Assembly (NCBI GenBank): GCA_002067795.1
Contig: MVQI01000046.1
Coordinates: 1 to 64,000 of the forward strand
Length of the DNA: 64,000 nucleotides
DNA from: Methanosaeta sp. PtaB.Bin039
GTDB taxonomy: Archaea; Halobacteriota; Methanosarcinia; Methanotrichales; Methanotrichaceae
Direction of reading: 5' to 3'
The notes beneath the pieces were generated by a model. That model had not been told where the DNA came from and searched no databases. It saw only the letters and a list, made by a program, of their open reading frames with translations. Made by a program: the position numbers and the translations under genes. Position 1 is the stretch's first letter. The number at the start of each line of letters is the position of its first letter. Shown here in pieces: positions 1 to 8,303 of the stretch.

Positions 1-1343
1 GTCTTGTCCGAAAGTCTGAGCACTGGTACAGGATCCCGCTGGGACTGGTTGCAGGCGTCCTTGTGTTTCTGGTCGCATCCTCGTTGCTTGCCAGCTCCTA
101 TCCAGAGCTGGGCTCGATGCTGGGCCTGATCGGACATGGATTTGGCTATCTAGTCGGCGGCGACCTGACCGGCATGGTCCAGGAGGCCTATCCCCTGTTC
201 ATGATCATGGAGCTGACATCCTCCCTGGGCTTAACATTCCTGTTATCCCTCCTCGCCCTGGCCATGATCACCGTTCAGACGCTGCGTCGCGGGGCAGACC
301 CCAAGAGGCTTCTCTTCCTGGTCTGGACCTTCTTCGTGCTCATGCTGACCCTCAGCCAGTTCCGGTTCATCTACCTCTACACCTTCAACATCTCTGTGCT
401 CTTCGCCCTCCTCTACCGGCAGGCCCGCCTGATGACAGAGGGCCGTCAGATGAACCCGCAGCAGTCCCGGTTGATCTCGGCAGCTTTTCTGCTGGTGATC
501 CTCCTGCCAACGCTCAGCATGAGCTGGGGATATCTCAACTTCCCACCCCAGCCCGCTGACGGCGACTGGCCAGTCAGCATGAAGCGGCTAAGTGCGATCT
601 CAGAGCCCACAAGCTACTTCGACCATCCCAACAGCACTCCGGAGTACGGGGTGGTCAGCGCCTGGGACTACGGCAACTGGATCTTGTACATGGCAAAGAG
701 GCCGGTGGTTGCCAACAACTTCCAGGTCGGCGTGCAGGACTCAACCAGGCTTCTTTTGGCAGAGAAGGAGTCGGAATGGTCCTCCCTCATGGATAAGAGG
801 AAAGCGCGATATGTGGCGACCGACTGGGACATAATCTACAAGAAGCTGGGCTCGCTCTGCCAGTGGGTCGGTGAGGACATCAGCACCTACATGCAGTTCA
901 GCCGCCAGGGCGACGCCATTACCTTAAAGCCTACCGACCGGCTCAAGAGGACTCTTATTGCCCGCCTCCACCTGACCGACGGCCAGGGCCTCGGCAGGTT
1001 CCGCCTGGTGTACGAGTCCCCATCCATCAGGGGGACCAGCCCTCCGACCAGCCAGGTGAAGATCTTCGAGTACCTTCCAGGAGCCCTGATAACTGGAGCG
1101 GCTCCGGAAGGCGAATCAGTCAGTGCCAGAATCGAGCTCTTGACCAACCAGGGCCGCAGGTTCACCTACAATGGGACAGCCACGTCGAGGCATGGCATAT
1201 ATGAGATCAGGGTCCCCTATTCAGCCGGAAAGCAGGGCGACGTAAAGGCCCTGGGGAACTATACGATCCAGGCTGGGGCAGTCAGAAAGACCGTGATGGT
1301 ATCGGAAAGAGATGTGCTGGAAGGGCGGAAGGTTTTGGTCTGA
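1..1343 (+). CDS. aglB: Oligosaccharyltransferase AglB/STT3 family, C-terminal part (5' truncated by window)
   Basis: The reading frame is open from the first bases, so the gene begins outside the window. The visible part starts with several membrane segments (to about nt 560) and then a soluble domain containing SAWDYGNWI near nt 655-680. This is the WWDYG-type signature of STT3/AglB with one Trp replaced. In this family the protein transfers a lipid-linked glycan to Asn in Asn-X-Ser/Thr of secreted proteins on the outer face of the membrane. The tail after the motif looks like a beta-rich domain. It is convergent with the GT4 gene at 1396-2574. Family call is firm; the exact paralogue cannot be named. 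Confidence 0.85.
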   Translation, partial: LVRKSEHWYRIPLGLVAGVLVFLVASSLLASSYPELGSMLGLIGHGFGYLVGGDLTGMVQEAYPLFMIMELTSSLGLTFLLSLLALAMITVQTLRRGADPKRLLFLVWTFFVLMLTLSQFRFIYLYTFNISVLFALLYRQARLMTEGRQMNPQQSRLISAAFLLVILLPTLSMSWGYLNFPPQPADGDWPVSMKRLSAISEPTSYFDHPNSTPEYGVVSAWDYGNWILYMAKRPVVANNFQVGVQDSTRLLLAEKESEWSSLMDKRKARYVATDWDIIYKKLGSLCQWVGEDISTYMQFSRQGDAITLKPTDRLKRTLIARLHLTDGQGLGRFRLVYESPSIRGTSPPTSQVKIFEYLPGALITGAAPEGESVSARIELLTNQGRRFTYNGTATSRHGIYEIRVPYSAGKQGDVKALGNYTIQAGAVRKTVMVSERDVLEGRKVLV

Positions 1344-1395
1344 GACGGCTGTACTTCTGATCGAAAAAAGGGAGGATAGCTCGGGAAGACCAGGT

Positions 1396-2574
1396 CTAGT
1401 CCGGCCTTTTGCCGCCGGCAGCCATGACCTCCTGATAGACCCCTTCTGTGAGCCTGGCTATGTTGTCCCAGCTGTACTCAGTCTCAACCCTGCGTTGCCC
1501 CTCCTCAGACATTCGCCGCATCTCGTCGGGGTGCTGGAGCAGGTGATTTATGCACCATGCCAGGGACTCAGGCTGGACGTACGCCAGTATCCCGTCCCTG
1601 AAGTTGCGTATTATGCTGATCGCCTCGGTTGCCACCACCGGCTTGCCCACGTCCCAGCCCTCGAGAACCACCACACCGAATGGCTCGTTTCGGCTTGGCA
1701 CGCAGACCATATCGCAGGCGTTCATCAGCTCCTCCTTGGTTGCCCCCGGGAGGTAGCCGGGGAAGCGGCAGGCAAACTCCACTCCAAGGTCGTGTGCAAG
1801 GCGCTGGCAGCTTTCCCGCATATCCCCCTCCCCCACGAAGATGAATCGCACATCGCCTCTCTCCCGCAGGATTCGGGGAATGGCCTCCACCAGGAGGTCA
1901 GGTCCCTTCTGGTAGTTCATGCGGCCGCAGAAGAGCACCACAGGCTCGATCGGCGATATCCCGAACCTCTCCTTGATCCTTCCCGGGTCCAGAGCTCGCC
2001 TGATCTTGCCGGCGATAATGCCGTTGGGTATGGTCCGGATCTTGCTGTCCGGGATGCTGTAGATCTGCCTGATCTCCTCTCTCATCCTCTCCGTGGTGAC
2101 GATTATCAGGGCGGACTCGTAACCGCCCAGCCACTCACGGTGGGATATCTCTGCTGACCCCTCCCACTGGCTCGGGCTGTTTCCGTTCCTTCCCCACTCT
2201 GTGCTGTGGATGGTCCAGATATAGGGCACCTGATACTGGTGCTTTATCTGGTCAAGCGCCCCAACCACGTGCCAGTCGTGTCCGTGGGCAAGGTCGAACT
2301 GCCCGAATATCTTGGATACCCTGCCGAACCGGTCCGCCATCGCCCGGGACATGTTGTCCATCTGGTTCAATATGCCCCCAGATTCCTCGAAGTCAACCCT
2401 CTGGTAGTACACACCGTTTATCCTGTCGAAGGAGTCGAACTCACCCCTCCGGGTGAATATATGCACCTCGTGGCCCCTCCTGGCCAGGGCTTCCGATATC
2501 TCGGAGACGTGAGGAGCCACGCCGCCAACCTTTACTGAATACAGGCTCTCCCAGGAGAGCATTCCAATACGCAT
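1396..2574 (-). CDS. GT4 family glycosyltransferase
   Basis: This 392-residue protein has the GT-B fold pattern of family GT4. The N-terminus (MRIGMLSWESLY, then GGVAPHVSEISEALARRGHEV) matches the acceptor half. The C-terminal half has VVLFCGRMNYQKGPDLL and the E-x7-E signature in EPFGVVVLEG, which binds the nucleotide sugar. A GGTGA ribosome-binding sequence lies just before ATG 2574, with an AT-rich TATA-like stretch about 20 bases upstream. It is separated by about 500 bases from the second GT4 gene and appears to be its own unit. Role in glycogen or surface polysaccharide synthesis is inferred from the neighbours; the substrate is unknown. Confidence 0.85.
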   Translation of the reverse strand: MRIGMLSWESLYSVKVGGVAPHVSEISEALARRGHEVHIFTRRGEFDSFDRINGVYYQRVDFEESGGILNQMDNMSRAMADRFGRVSKIFGQFDLAHGHDWHVVGALDQIKHQYQVPYIWTIHSTEWGRNGNSPSQWEGSAEISHREWLGGYESALIIVTTERMREEIRQIYSIPDSKIRTIPNGIIAGKIRRALDPGRIKERFGISPIEPVVLFCGRMNYQKGPDLLVEAIPRILRERGDVRFIFVGEGDMRESCQRLAHDLGVEFACRFPGYLPGATKEELMNACDMVCVPSRNEPFGVVVLEGWDVGKPVVATEAISIIRNFRDGILAYVQPESLAWCINHLLQHPDEMRRMSEEGQRRVETEYSWDNIARLTEGVYQEVMAAGGKRPD

Positions 2575-3078
2575 CGATTCACCAGCTCGTATTTATTCTA
2601 AAACTCCGCTGCCCACTAAATCTGCACTGCACCCACCAAGAGTCCGGGCAGGAATACCGCCTGCCAGCCCGGCCTTACCCGGCCGGGATCCTCCTTGGGC
2701 GTGCGTATGGTCAAATCCAATGAACCTAACCATCTTCTATTTTCACTGTAATCGATATAACGTTAACTGAAATAAGTGGTAATTTTCTTCTGTTTCGTCG
2801 CCAATATCCAATGCACCGGGGCCCTGGCCGAAAAAAAACGCAAAGCCCCATCGGATGTCGGTCTGATAAGGCGCCTTTTGCAGATATGCCCAGCTGGACT
2901 TGGGTTTCTCCGTGCTCGTATGTTATGGGCTGGCCGACCTGTCCGCGATCTTTAGCACAATTGCAAATCAGTCGAAAATAGGCCGCGTCTCCAGCGCGGT
3001 TCGGTTGAAATCCGAGGATTATGTGGACTCTTCCGCCCTGAAAAACCCGTGTGAAGGCGAAAGACGGATCAGAACAGA
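2575..3078. other. Intergenic region with two hairpins
   Basis: No convincing gene. Two hairpins sit side by side: 2647-2665 (GGCAGG/CCTGCC, 7-base loop) and 2668-2687 (CCCGGCC/GGCCGGG, 6-base loop). They could end the transcript of the upstream GT4 gene (3079-4317). An open frame on the minus strand (2726-3184) overlaps the end of that GT4 gene and has no recognisable content. Confidence 0.4.
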
Positions 3079-4317
3079 TCAGGCCCTGGAGGAGACCGTC
3101 TCCTCGTACACTTCCAGGGTCTTCTTTGCTGCTGCCTGCCAGGTGAAGCTCTCTGACGCTCTTTGTCTTGCGTTTTTTCCCCAACGCTTAAGCCTCTCCG
3201 AGTCATCCAGCGCCATGTTGATCCCCCAGGCTATATCCGATGGGTCTTTAGGGTTGACGTGTACCCCGGTGGGTTTTGGGGCGGAGGGATTCTCCACGAT
3301 CTCCCGCAGCCCGCTGATTCCCGCGGCCCCAACTACGGCTGGCCTGGCCATTGCAGCCGCCTCCAGAGCGACTATGCCAAACGGCTCGTACAGGCTCGGA
3401 AATACGCACAGATCTGCCAGGAAGTACAGGTCGATCTTCTCCTGCTGGGATATGAACCTGTCAACCAGGCTGACCCCACCAAGCCTCGCCGCCTCGCTCG
3501 CGGCCCAGTCGCGCATCGTCCCCTGGCCGACCATTATCAGCTTGGCCCCTGGATGCCTGTCCCGTACTGCAGGAACCGCCTCCAGGAGCTGCCGAACGCC
3601 CTTGACAGGCTCCATGCGGCCAAGGAAGAGCACGACCTGGTCGTCAGAACCTATGCCAAACTGCCGACGCAGCTGCTCGACCCTCTTGGGCCTGGCGTTT
3701 TTTGGCGCGAACTTTTGGCTGTCAACACCATGATGGCAGACCCGTATCTTATTTTCATCCACCCCCAGCCCAACCAGCTCGCATTTCATCGCATGAGAGA
3801 CGGTGAGTACGGCATCGGCCAAAGCTGCCCCTCTGACCTCAAGCTCCACCAGCTGGGGATTTGGCTGCTCTGAGCGCCCCACCTCAGTCCCGTGGACGTG
3901 GTAGATCAGCGGGACCTTTCCCCTCACTGCGAGCCCGCCAGGCAGCCCCAGCCAGTCGTGGGCCACGCACAGACAGAACTGGCCGCTCTCAAGGATGCGG
4001 GCTGCAGACTGCTGGTTGTAGCTGATCAGGTCGCAAAGCAGGTTCAACCCGTCTCCCCATGCCAGGGTCTGAGATGAGAAGAATACCTCCAGGGCGTCCC
4101 TCATCGATGCCGGGACCTCCCTGACCACCTCCACTCCTCCGCAGCTCTCCCTTCTCTTCAGGTCGGGCTGCCCGAGGGAAAATACGGTCACCCGGTTGCC
4201 CAGAGCGGCCAGCTCCCGGCTGATGTTCTCCACGTAGACGCCAAGCCCGCCGAATACCTGCGGGGGAAACTCAGTGCTGAGATAAGCTACATCCAGGCCA
4301 CTGTCCTCTCCTGCCAC
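3079..4317 (-). CDS. GT4 family glycosyltransferase (glycogen-operon member)
   Basis: This 412-residue GT-B enzyme has the N-terminal motif LSTEFPPQVFGGLGVYVENI, the donor-domain start VVLFLGRMEPVKGVRQLL and E-x7-E in EPFGIVALEA. These are typical of GT4 and of archaeal glycogen-synthase-like transferases. The predicted GTG start at 4317 directly follows the TAG stop of the glycogen synthase gene, and no better in-frame start is visible, so the two are translationally linked. With the KaiC-like gene they form a three-gene minus-strand operon. The likely role is alpha-glucan synthesis; the acceptor is unknown. Confidence 0.85.
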   Translation of the reverse strand: MAGEDSGLDVAYLSTEFPPQVFGGLGVYVENISRELAALGNRVTVFSLGQPDLKRRESCGGVEVVREVPASMRDALEVFFSSQTLAWGDGLNLLCDLISYNQQSAARILESGQFCLCVAHDWLGLPGGLAVRGKVPLIYHVHGTEVGRSEQPNPQLVELEVRGAALADAVLTVSHAMKCELVGLGVDENKIRVCHHGVDSQKFAPKNARPKRVEQLRRQFGIGSDDQVVLFLGRMEPVKGVRQLLEAVPAVRDRHPGAKLIMVGQGTMRDWAASEAARLGGVSLVDRFISQQEKIDLYFLADLCVFPSLYEPFGIVALEAAAMARPAVVGAAGISGLREIVENPSAPKPTGVHVNPKDPSDIAWGINMALDDSERLKRWGKNARQRASESFTWQAAAKKTLEVYEETVSSRA

Positions 4318-6102
4318 CTACATCACCAGGTTCTTGTAGTATTCCATGACCGGCTCCTTCCAGTCCATCATCCGGGCAAGGGCCATGGACTCCTCGCAGA
4401 GCAGGCGGTACTTCACCTGGTCGTCGAGGTAGGTCCAGGTGAAGTAGTCCATCGCCAGCGCGTAATCGATTATGGTCTCCATGTAGGTTGAGTCGATGTT
4501 GTCGACAACCACAACGCCGCCCATCCCGGTGACCAGCCTCTTGATCTTGCCAAGCGCGTCTGAGAATCCGCAGGCACGGCTGACAATGCTGGGAGTGCCC
4601 TCCCTTCCGGCTTCAAGACCCGTCAGGAGGAACGGCTCGTACTGGGAGGGAAATACCCCGGCGATGCACCCGGCCATGATCTCCTCGGCCGTCATATTCA
4701 GCCCGCCGTCGTCTGGTCCCACCCACTGTGGATAGAGCGCTGCGGCAGCCACCCTCTTTCCGGTTACCAGAAGGCTTGGTTCCAGCTTCCTCTCCAGGAT
4801 CATCTGGTAGAGGCGGCCCTCTTCCCAGACCAGGAGCTCGGGGGTGAGTCGGAGGGGAAAGCCATTCGGCAGACGGTCCCGGTCCTTGTGGCCGTGAGAG
4901 GTGATCAGGAAGCATACGACCCTCGTCTTCTCGGCGAAGCGCTGGCCCGACATGCGGTGCTTCAGTATGTGATCGTGCATTATCAGGGCGTCGAGGAGCT
5001 GGGGATAGCCCTTGTTCTCTATCTCGATCCTGGAGATGGTGAATATGGGCAGTATGCTCTCGGGGTCGATCGTCTCGCCGTCGTACAGCCGTCCGAGGTG
5101 GGTGGCCAAGAACTTCTGGATCTTGGATAGGCAGGCCGCCTTCCTGGCCCAATTGATCCCCTCTGCCCCCATCTCGATGCCGTTTCTGATCACTATTCCT
5201 TTTATATCGTAAAAGAGCATGGCCTCCTTCATTGTCGAGTCCCCAACGAAGGTTGCCACATCGGCATAGCGTGCCAGGCTCTCGAGGGTCGCGAAGTTCA
5301 CCGGGACGTTTGGCTCCCATTCCTTCTCGCCGCGGGCGATCTTCTCCAGGGTGCGGTAACCGGCTGACCTTCCCGGAACCGTGGCATGGAAGGTTGCCAT
5401 GGTGCGCACGGGGCTTCCCAGGGCCTTCAGCCTGGCAGCAGCATAGAACACCCCGAACTCGTGGCAGTGCAGGGAGACCTGCACCTTGGGCAGCACCGAC
5501 CTTGCGAACTCCGAGATGGCCTGATCGGCGAAACGTTCCGCCGGCTCCTCGCCTGCACGTAAAAGAGCGCGGACGAACTCGGATATGGCGTAGCTGAGGC
5601 CGAGATAGTGGGTGAACTCCGGCCCGTTGGGCAGCCTCTCGAAGTGCATGGAGTCCAGGCCTACCAGCTCCCAGGCCTCGCTCTTTATGGCGTTGTTCAG
5701 CGTTATCTTCTGCCCGTTTCGCATGATTGTGGCAGTCTCGTAATAATGAGTATCGAACAGCAGATACCCGATCGGCACGCCATCTGCGCTCAGCTGCCCT
5801 GTGACAGCTGAGATACCCTGTCTCTTCAGCATATCGAGTGCGAATTCCAGATCCGGGCCCATTGCAAGGGGCTCAAAGGAGCTTGCATCGGTCACCCGGC
5901 GTTTGCCCCGGTTCCAGTCTGAGCCGTCATTTGGATAGTGTGGACCTACCACCAGGATGCGAAGGTCTTCGTCTACCTTCCCCTGCGCTTTTAGCTGGGC
6001 CAGGGTTCGGGCTTCGGCATCCATCACGTTCCATATCCCGCCCATCTTGTTTGATTTTGGCCCGCCTTCCTCGCCGGCAATCACCAGCCATCTCTGGATC
6101 AT
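4318..6102 (-). CDS. Glycogen synthase (GT3/GYS-like)
   Basis: A 594-residue glycosyltransferase beginning MIQRWLVIAGEEGG, with NKMGGIWNV as the sugar-nucleotide loop near the N-terminus and FPSQYEPFLLTGLEAG near the C-terminus, which contains the E-x7-E pair. Length and motifs resemble the eukaryote-like GT3 glycogen synthases more than bacterial GlgA. The longer open frame adds 31 residues; I place the start at ATG 6102 because the family N-terminus begins there and a GAGGCG sequence precedes it. It begins 7 bases after the KaiC-like gene. Together with the GH57 amylase and debranching enzyme across the TnpB element this indicates a glycogen cycle. Confidence 0.85.
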   Translation of the reverse strand: MIQRWLVIAGEEGGPKSNKMGGIWNVMDAEARTLAQLKAQGKVDEDLRILVVGPHYPNDGSDWNRGKRRVTDASSFEPLAMGPDLEFALDMLKRQGISAVTGQLSADGVPIGYLLFDTHYYETATIMRNGQKITLNNAIKSEAWELVGLDSMHFERLPNGPEFTHYLGLSYAISEFVRALLRAGEEPAERFADQAISEFARSVLPKVQVSLHCHEFGVFYAAARLKALGSPVRTMATFHATVPGRSAGYRTLEKIARGEKEWEPNVPVNFATLESLARYADVATFVGDSTMKEAMLFYDIKGIVIRNGIEMGAEGINWARKAACLSKIQKFLATHLGRLYDGETIDPESILPIFTISRIEIENKGYPQLLDALIMHDHILKHRMSGQRFAEKTRVVCFLITSHGHKDRDRLPNGFPLRLTPELLVWEEGRLYQMILERKLEPSLLVTGKRVAAAALYPQWVGPDDGGLNMTAEEIMAGCIAGVFPSQYEPFLLTGLEAGREGTPSIVSRACGFSDALGKIKRLVTGMGGVVVVDNIDSTYMETIIDYALAMDYFTWTYLDDQVKYRLLCEESMALARMMDWKEPVMEYYKNLVM

Positions 6103-6109
6103 GATCGCC

Positions 6110-6847
6110 TCACGGGTAGGGGGACAGCGAGGTGACCGCCAGTCCCTGGTCGGAGATGTCCAGGACCCGGATGGTGTTGGCGATGCGGGACCCACGCATC
6201 TTCATTATGTATATGGACCTGACCAGGTTGTTCCCGATCTTCTCACGGCTGATGATAGTGCAGGAGTCAGCCCCGTATTCCAGGATCTGGTTCATCCCAA
6301 AGGCGGTGCCGATCGTTATGACCGATGTGACCCCGGCCGCCCGCAGAGAGTTGAACAGGTCGTCGGCAATCGACCTCATCTTGAAGGGCGCTTCGACCGC
6401 GTGGAAGAAAGCCATCAGGTCGTCGATGAATACGCGCTTTGGCTTCTCCTCCCCGATCTTCCGGTCCACGAGCTTGCGGAAGTTTATCAGGAAATCCACC
6501 GGGTCCAGGTCGATGGACTTCTGCAGGCGCAGTATGGGATCTGTCACGTCCACGATTACGAGCTTTTTCTCCTCCTCCAGCTTCCACAGATCCCAGTTGA
6601 ACGAGGAGAAGATCTCCTTCTTCAGAGAGCCGGCGCTCTCCGAGGGGGTTATGATCATCCCCTTCTCCCCTGCCAAAACTCCCTGATAGATGAACTGGGT
6701 GGCAAAGACTGTCTTTCCAGTACCCGAACCACCGGTTATGGTGTTGACGGTGCCACGGTTGAATCCGCCGCTGACCAGCTCGTCAAAACCAGGGACCCCA
6801 GACTTTACCCGAACGTAGCGTTTGGGGTCTTCTGCAACTTCTACCAC
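6110..6847 (-). CDS. KaiC/RadA-like RecA-superfamily ATPase
   Basis: 245 residues with one RecA/KaiC-type domain: GVPGFDELVSGGF, Walker A GGSGTGKT near residue 40, and Walker B VFIDDL near residue 140. Single-domain KaiC-like proteins are abundant in archaea and are mostly uncharacterised. It lacks a second KaiC domain. It is the first gene of the operon with glycogen synthase (7-base gap) and a GT4 enzyme, which suggests a regulatory or assembly role in alpha-glucan metabolism; that is inference. The start is a GTG with AGAGG directly upstream, so spacing is poor and a slightly internal start is possible. Confidence 0.85.
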   Translation of the reverse strand: MVEVAEDPKRYVRVKSGVPGFDELVSGGFNRGTVNTITGGSGTGKTVFATQFIYQGVLAGEKGMIITPSESAGSLKKEIFSSFNWDLWKLEEEKKLVIVDVTDPILRLQKSIDLDPVDFLINFRKLVDRKIGEEKPKRVFIDDLMAFFHAVEAPFKMRSIADDLFNSLRAAGVTSVITIGTAFGMNQILEYGADSCTIISREKIGNNLVRSIYIMKMRGSRIANTIRVLDISDQGLAVTSLSPYP

Positions 6848-7157
6848 CTCTTAGGACCTCCCGATATCATCAGGTGGCGGTAAGTAGTTAGGTCTTTCGG
6901 TGAGGTCTATTATTCATTGGCTGTGCATCTATCGATTTTCAAGGGAATGGGGCCAATCTGCGGCGCGCTGAAAATATGGGCCGCTGTGGATCAAGGCAGC
7001 TGAAGATCTTGACCGGCACGGCCAGGCAACTCTTATGCCAGTATTCATAGCGTCGTGGCGCATGGGCAGAGAACGCTCCTTTCTTCATGCCGTATATGAA
7101 TCGCGCCCAGCCATTATGCCGCGAACTTATTTATACAATAATTGCACAAATAATATT
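6848..7157. promoter_or_regulatory. Divergent intergenic region between KaiC-like gene and TnpB element
   Basis: About 310 bases with no gene. The distal part (about 7120-7157) is clearly AT-rich compared with its surroundings and contains an imperfect palindrome at 7133-7157 (outer arms ACAATA/TATTGT, inner TTG/CAA), ending at the TnpB start. This could be the left-end structure of the element. A TATA-like ATTTATAC lies just before it. Confidence 0.35.
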
Positions 7158-8299
7158 GTGCTCAAGGCTTACAGGTTTCGGCTCTATCCCACGAAGTCTC
7201 AGATAACAACGATGGAGCGAACGCTGGACTTGTGCCGCTGGACATACAACCAGACTCTATCATACCGAAAGAACGCCTGGGAAAAAGAAGGCAGATCGAT
7301 ATCCAAATATGAGATGCACAACTTTCTGCCCAGATGGAAAGAGGAATACCCAGAGCTTAACGAGGTTTTTTCTCAGACTCTTCAAAGCGTCCAGGAACGA
7401 GTAGATTTGGCCTTTAAAGCTTTCTTCAGAAGAGTCAAGGCTGGCGAGAAACCTGGCTATCCCAGATTCCGGGGACGAGGATGGTATGACTCTTTCACAT
7501 ATCCTCAGATGGGATTTAAAATCAATACTGGTAAGCTTTATCTCTCAAAGATAGGCGATATCAAGATCAAGCTCCATCGATCAATTGAGGGCAAAATCAA
7601 GCGTCTGACTGTCAGAAGATCCGCAACAGGCAAATGGTTTGCTTGCTTCTCAGTCGAGACCGAAGACGCTGCCCTTCCCCCCTGGAAAGACGGCTCTGTA
7701 GTAGGCATAGACGTTGGACTTGATAGCTTTGCCACCCTCTCAAATGGCGAAAAGATAGCAAATCCTCGATTCTTCCGAGAAGAAGAACATGAGTTGGCCA
7801 GGGTTCAGAGAAGACTATCCAGGGCTTCGAAGGGCACTCTTGAAAGGAGATCTGCCCTTAAGATAGTTCATAGAGTCCATGAGAGGATTGCCAACAAGCG
7901 ATACGAATTTGCTCATCAAGTCAGTCATAGTCTGGTTGACCGATTTGGTCTAATAGCTCTTGAGGATCTTAACATCAAATGCATGGTACATAACCACAAC
8001 CTGGCAAGAAGCATCTCAGACGTTGCCTGGAACATGCTTGTAACCATAACATCGTACAAGGCTGCAAGTGCCGGTTCGGTGGTGGTACTGGTGGATCCAA
8101 GAAATACGTCCAAGATGTGTTCCAGGTGTGGCATCCTGGCTGAAAAATCGATTTCAGATCGGGTCCACAACTGCCCTAAATGCGGGCTGTCAATGGATCG
8201 AGATTGGAACGCGGCAATAAACATACTCAGATTGGGACTACAATCTGTCGGCGAAGCAAGCCGTAAAAGCTCCGTCCTTTTGGGCGGGGAGTGGTCACC
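7120..8299 (+). mobile_element. IS200/IS605-group element of the tnpB-only (IS1341) type
   Basis: A single tnpB gene, with no Y1 transposase TnpA beside it, flanked by an AT-rich palindromic left region and by a short hairpin at the right end (8272-8287; CCGTCC, loop TTTT, GGGCGG with one G-U pair) followed by GGAGTGGTCAC. Such hairpins are usual at the right end of these elements. They lack terminal inverted repeats and target duplications, so the exact boundaries are approximate. The gene is visibly less GC-rich than its neighbours, in keeping with transfer. Mobility would need a TnpA elsewhere in the genome. Confidence 0.7.
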
Positions 8300-8303
8300 A
8301 TGA
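7158..8303 (+). CDS. tnpB: RNA-guided nuclease TnpB (OrfB)
   Basis: 381 residues from GTG 7158 (start of the LKAYRFRLYPT segment typical of TnpB N-termini; the open frame runs 41 codons further upstream without homology). The N-terminal helix-turn-helix-like part is followed by the RuvC core. The three acidic residues are all present: D in GIDVGLDS, E in LIALEDLN and D in MDRDWNAAINIL. The zinc ribbon is CSRCG followed by CPKCG. Nothing looks truncated, so nuclease activity is plausible. TnpB proteins use an RNA from the element's right end to cut DNA. The stop codon overlaps the ATG of the GH57 gene as ATGA. Confidence 0.9.
   Translation: MLKAYRFRLYPTKSQITTMERTLDLCRWTYNQTLSYRKNAWEKEGRSISKYEMHNFLPRWKEEYPELNEVFSQTLQSVQERVDLAFKAFFRRVKAGEKPGYPRFRGRGWYDSFTYPQMGFKINTGKLYLSKIGDIKIKLHRSIEGKIKRLTVRRSATGKWFACFSVETEDAALPPWKDGSVVGIDVGLDSFATLSNGEKIANPRFFREEEHELARVQRRLSRASKGTLERRSALKIVHRVHERIANKRYEFAHQVSHSLVDRFGLIALEDLNIKCMVHNHNLARSISDVAWNMLVTITSYKAASAGSVVVLVDPRNTSKMCSRCGILAEKSISDRVHNCPKCGLSMDRDWNAAINILRLGLQSVGEASRKSSVLLGGEWSP
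8180..8299 (+). ncRNA. Candidate omega RNA (TnpB guide RNA scaffold)
   Basis: In characterised IS200/IS605 elements the guide RNA overlaps the 3' end of tnpB and ends at the right end of the element, with the guide taken from the flanking DNA. Here the tnpB 3' end contains the hairpin at 8272-8287 and the conserved-looking end GGAGTGGTCAC. The limits are guesses and the family rule is the only evidence for transcription. Any guide would be read from 8300 onward, that is from the first codons of the GH57 gene. Confidence 0.35.

Noticed and set aside
1312-2157. 281-residue plus-strand frame opposite the first GT4 gene
   Set aside because: Antisense shadow of a well-supported glycosyltransferase.
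2726-3184. 152-residue minus-strand frame
   Set aside because: Overlaps the end of the GT4 gene in another frame, has no recognisable motif and spans AT-rich intergenic DNA.
7035-7157. N-terminal extension of TnpB
   Set aside because: The extra 41 residues match nothing in TnpB, and the family start LKAYRFRLYP is at GTG 7158.
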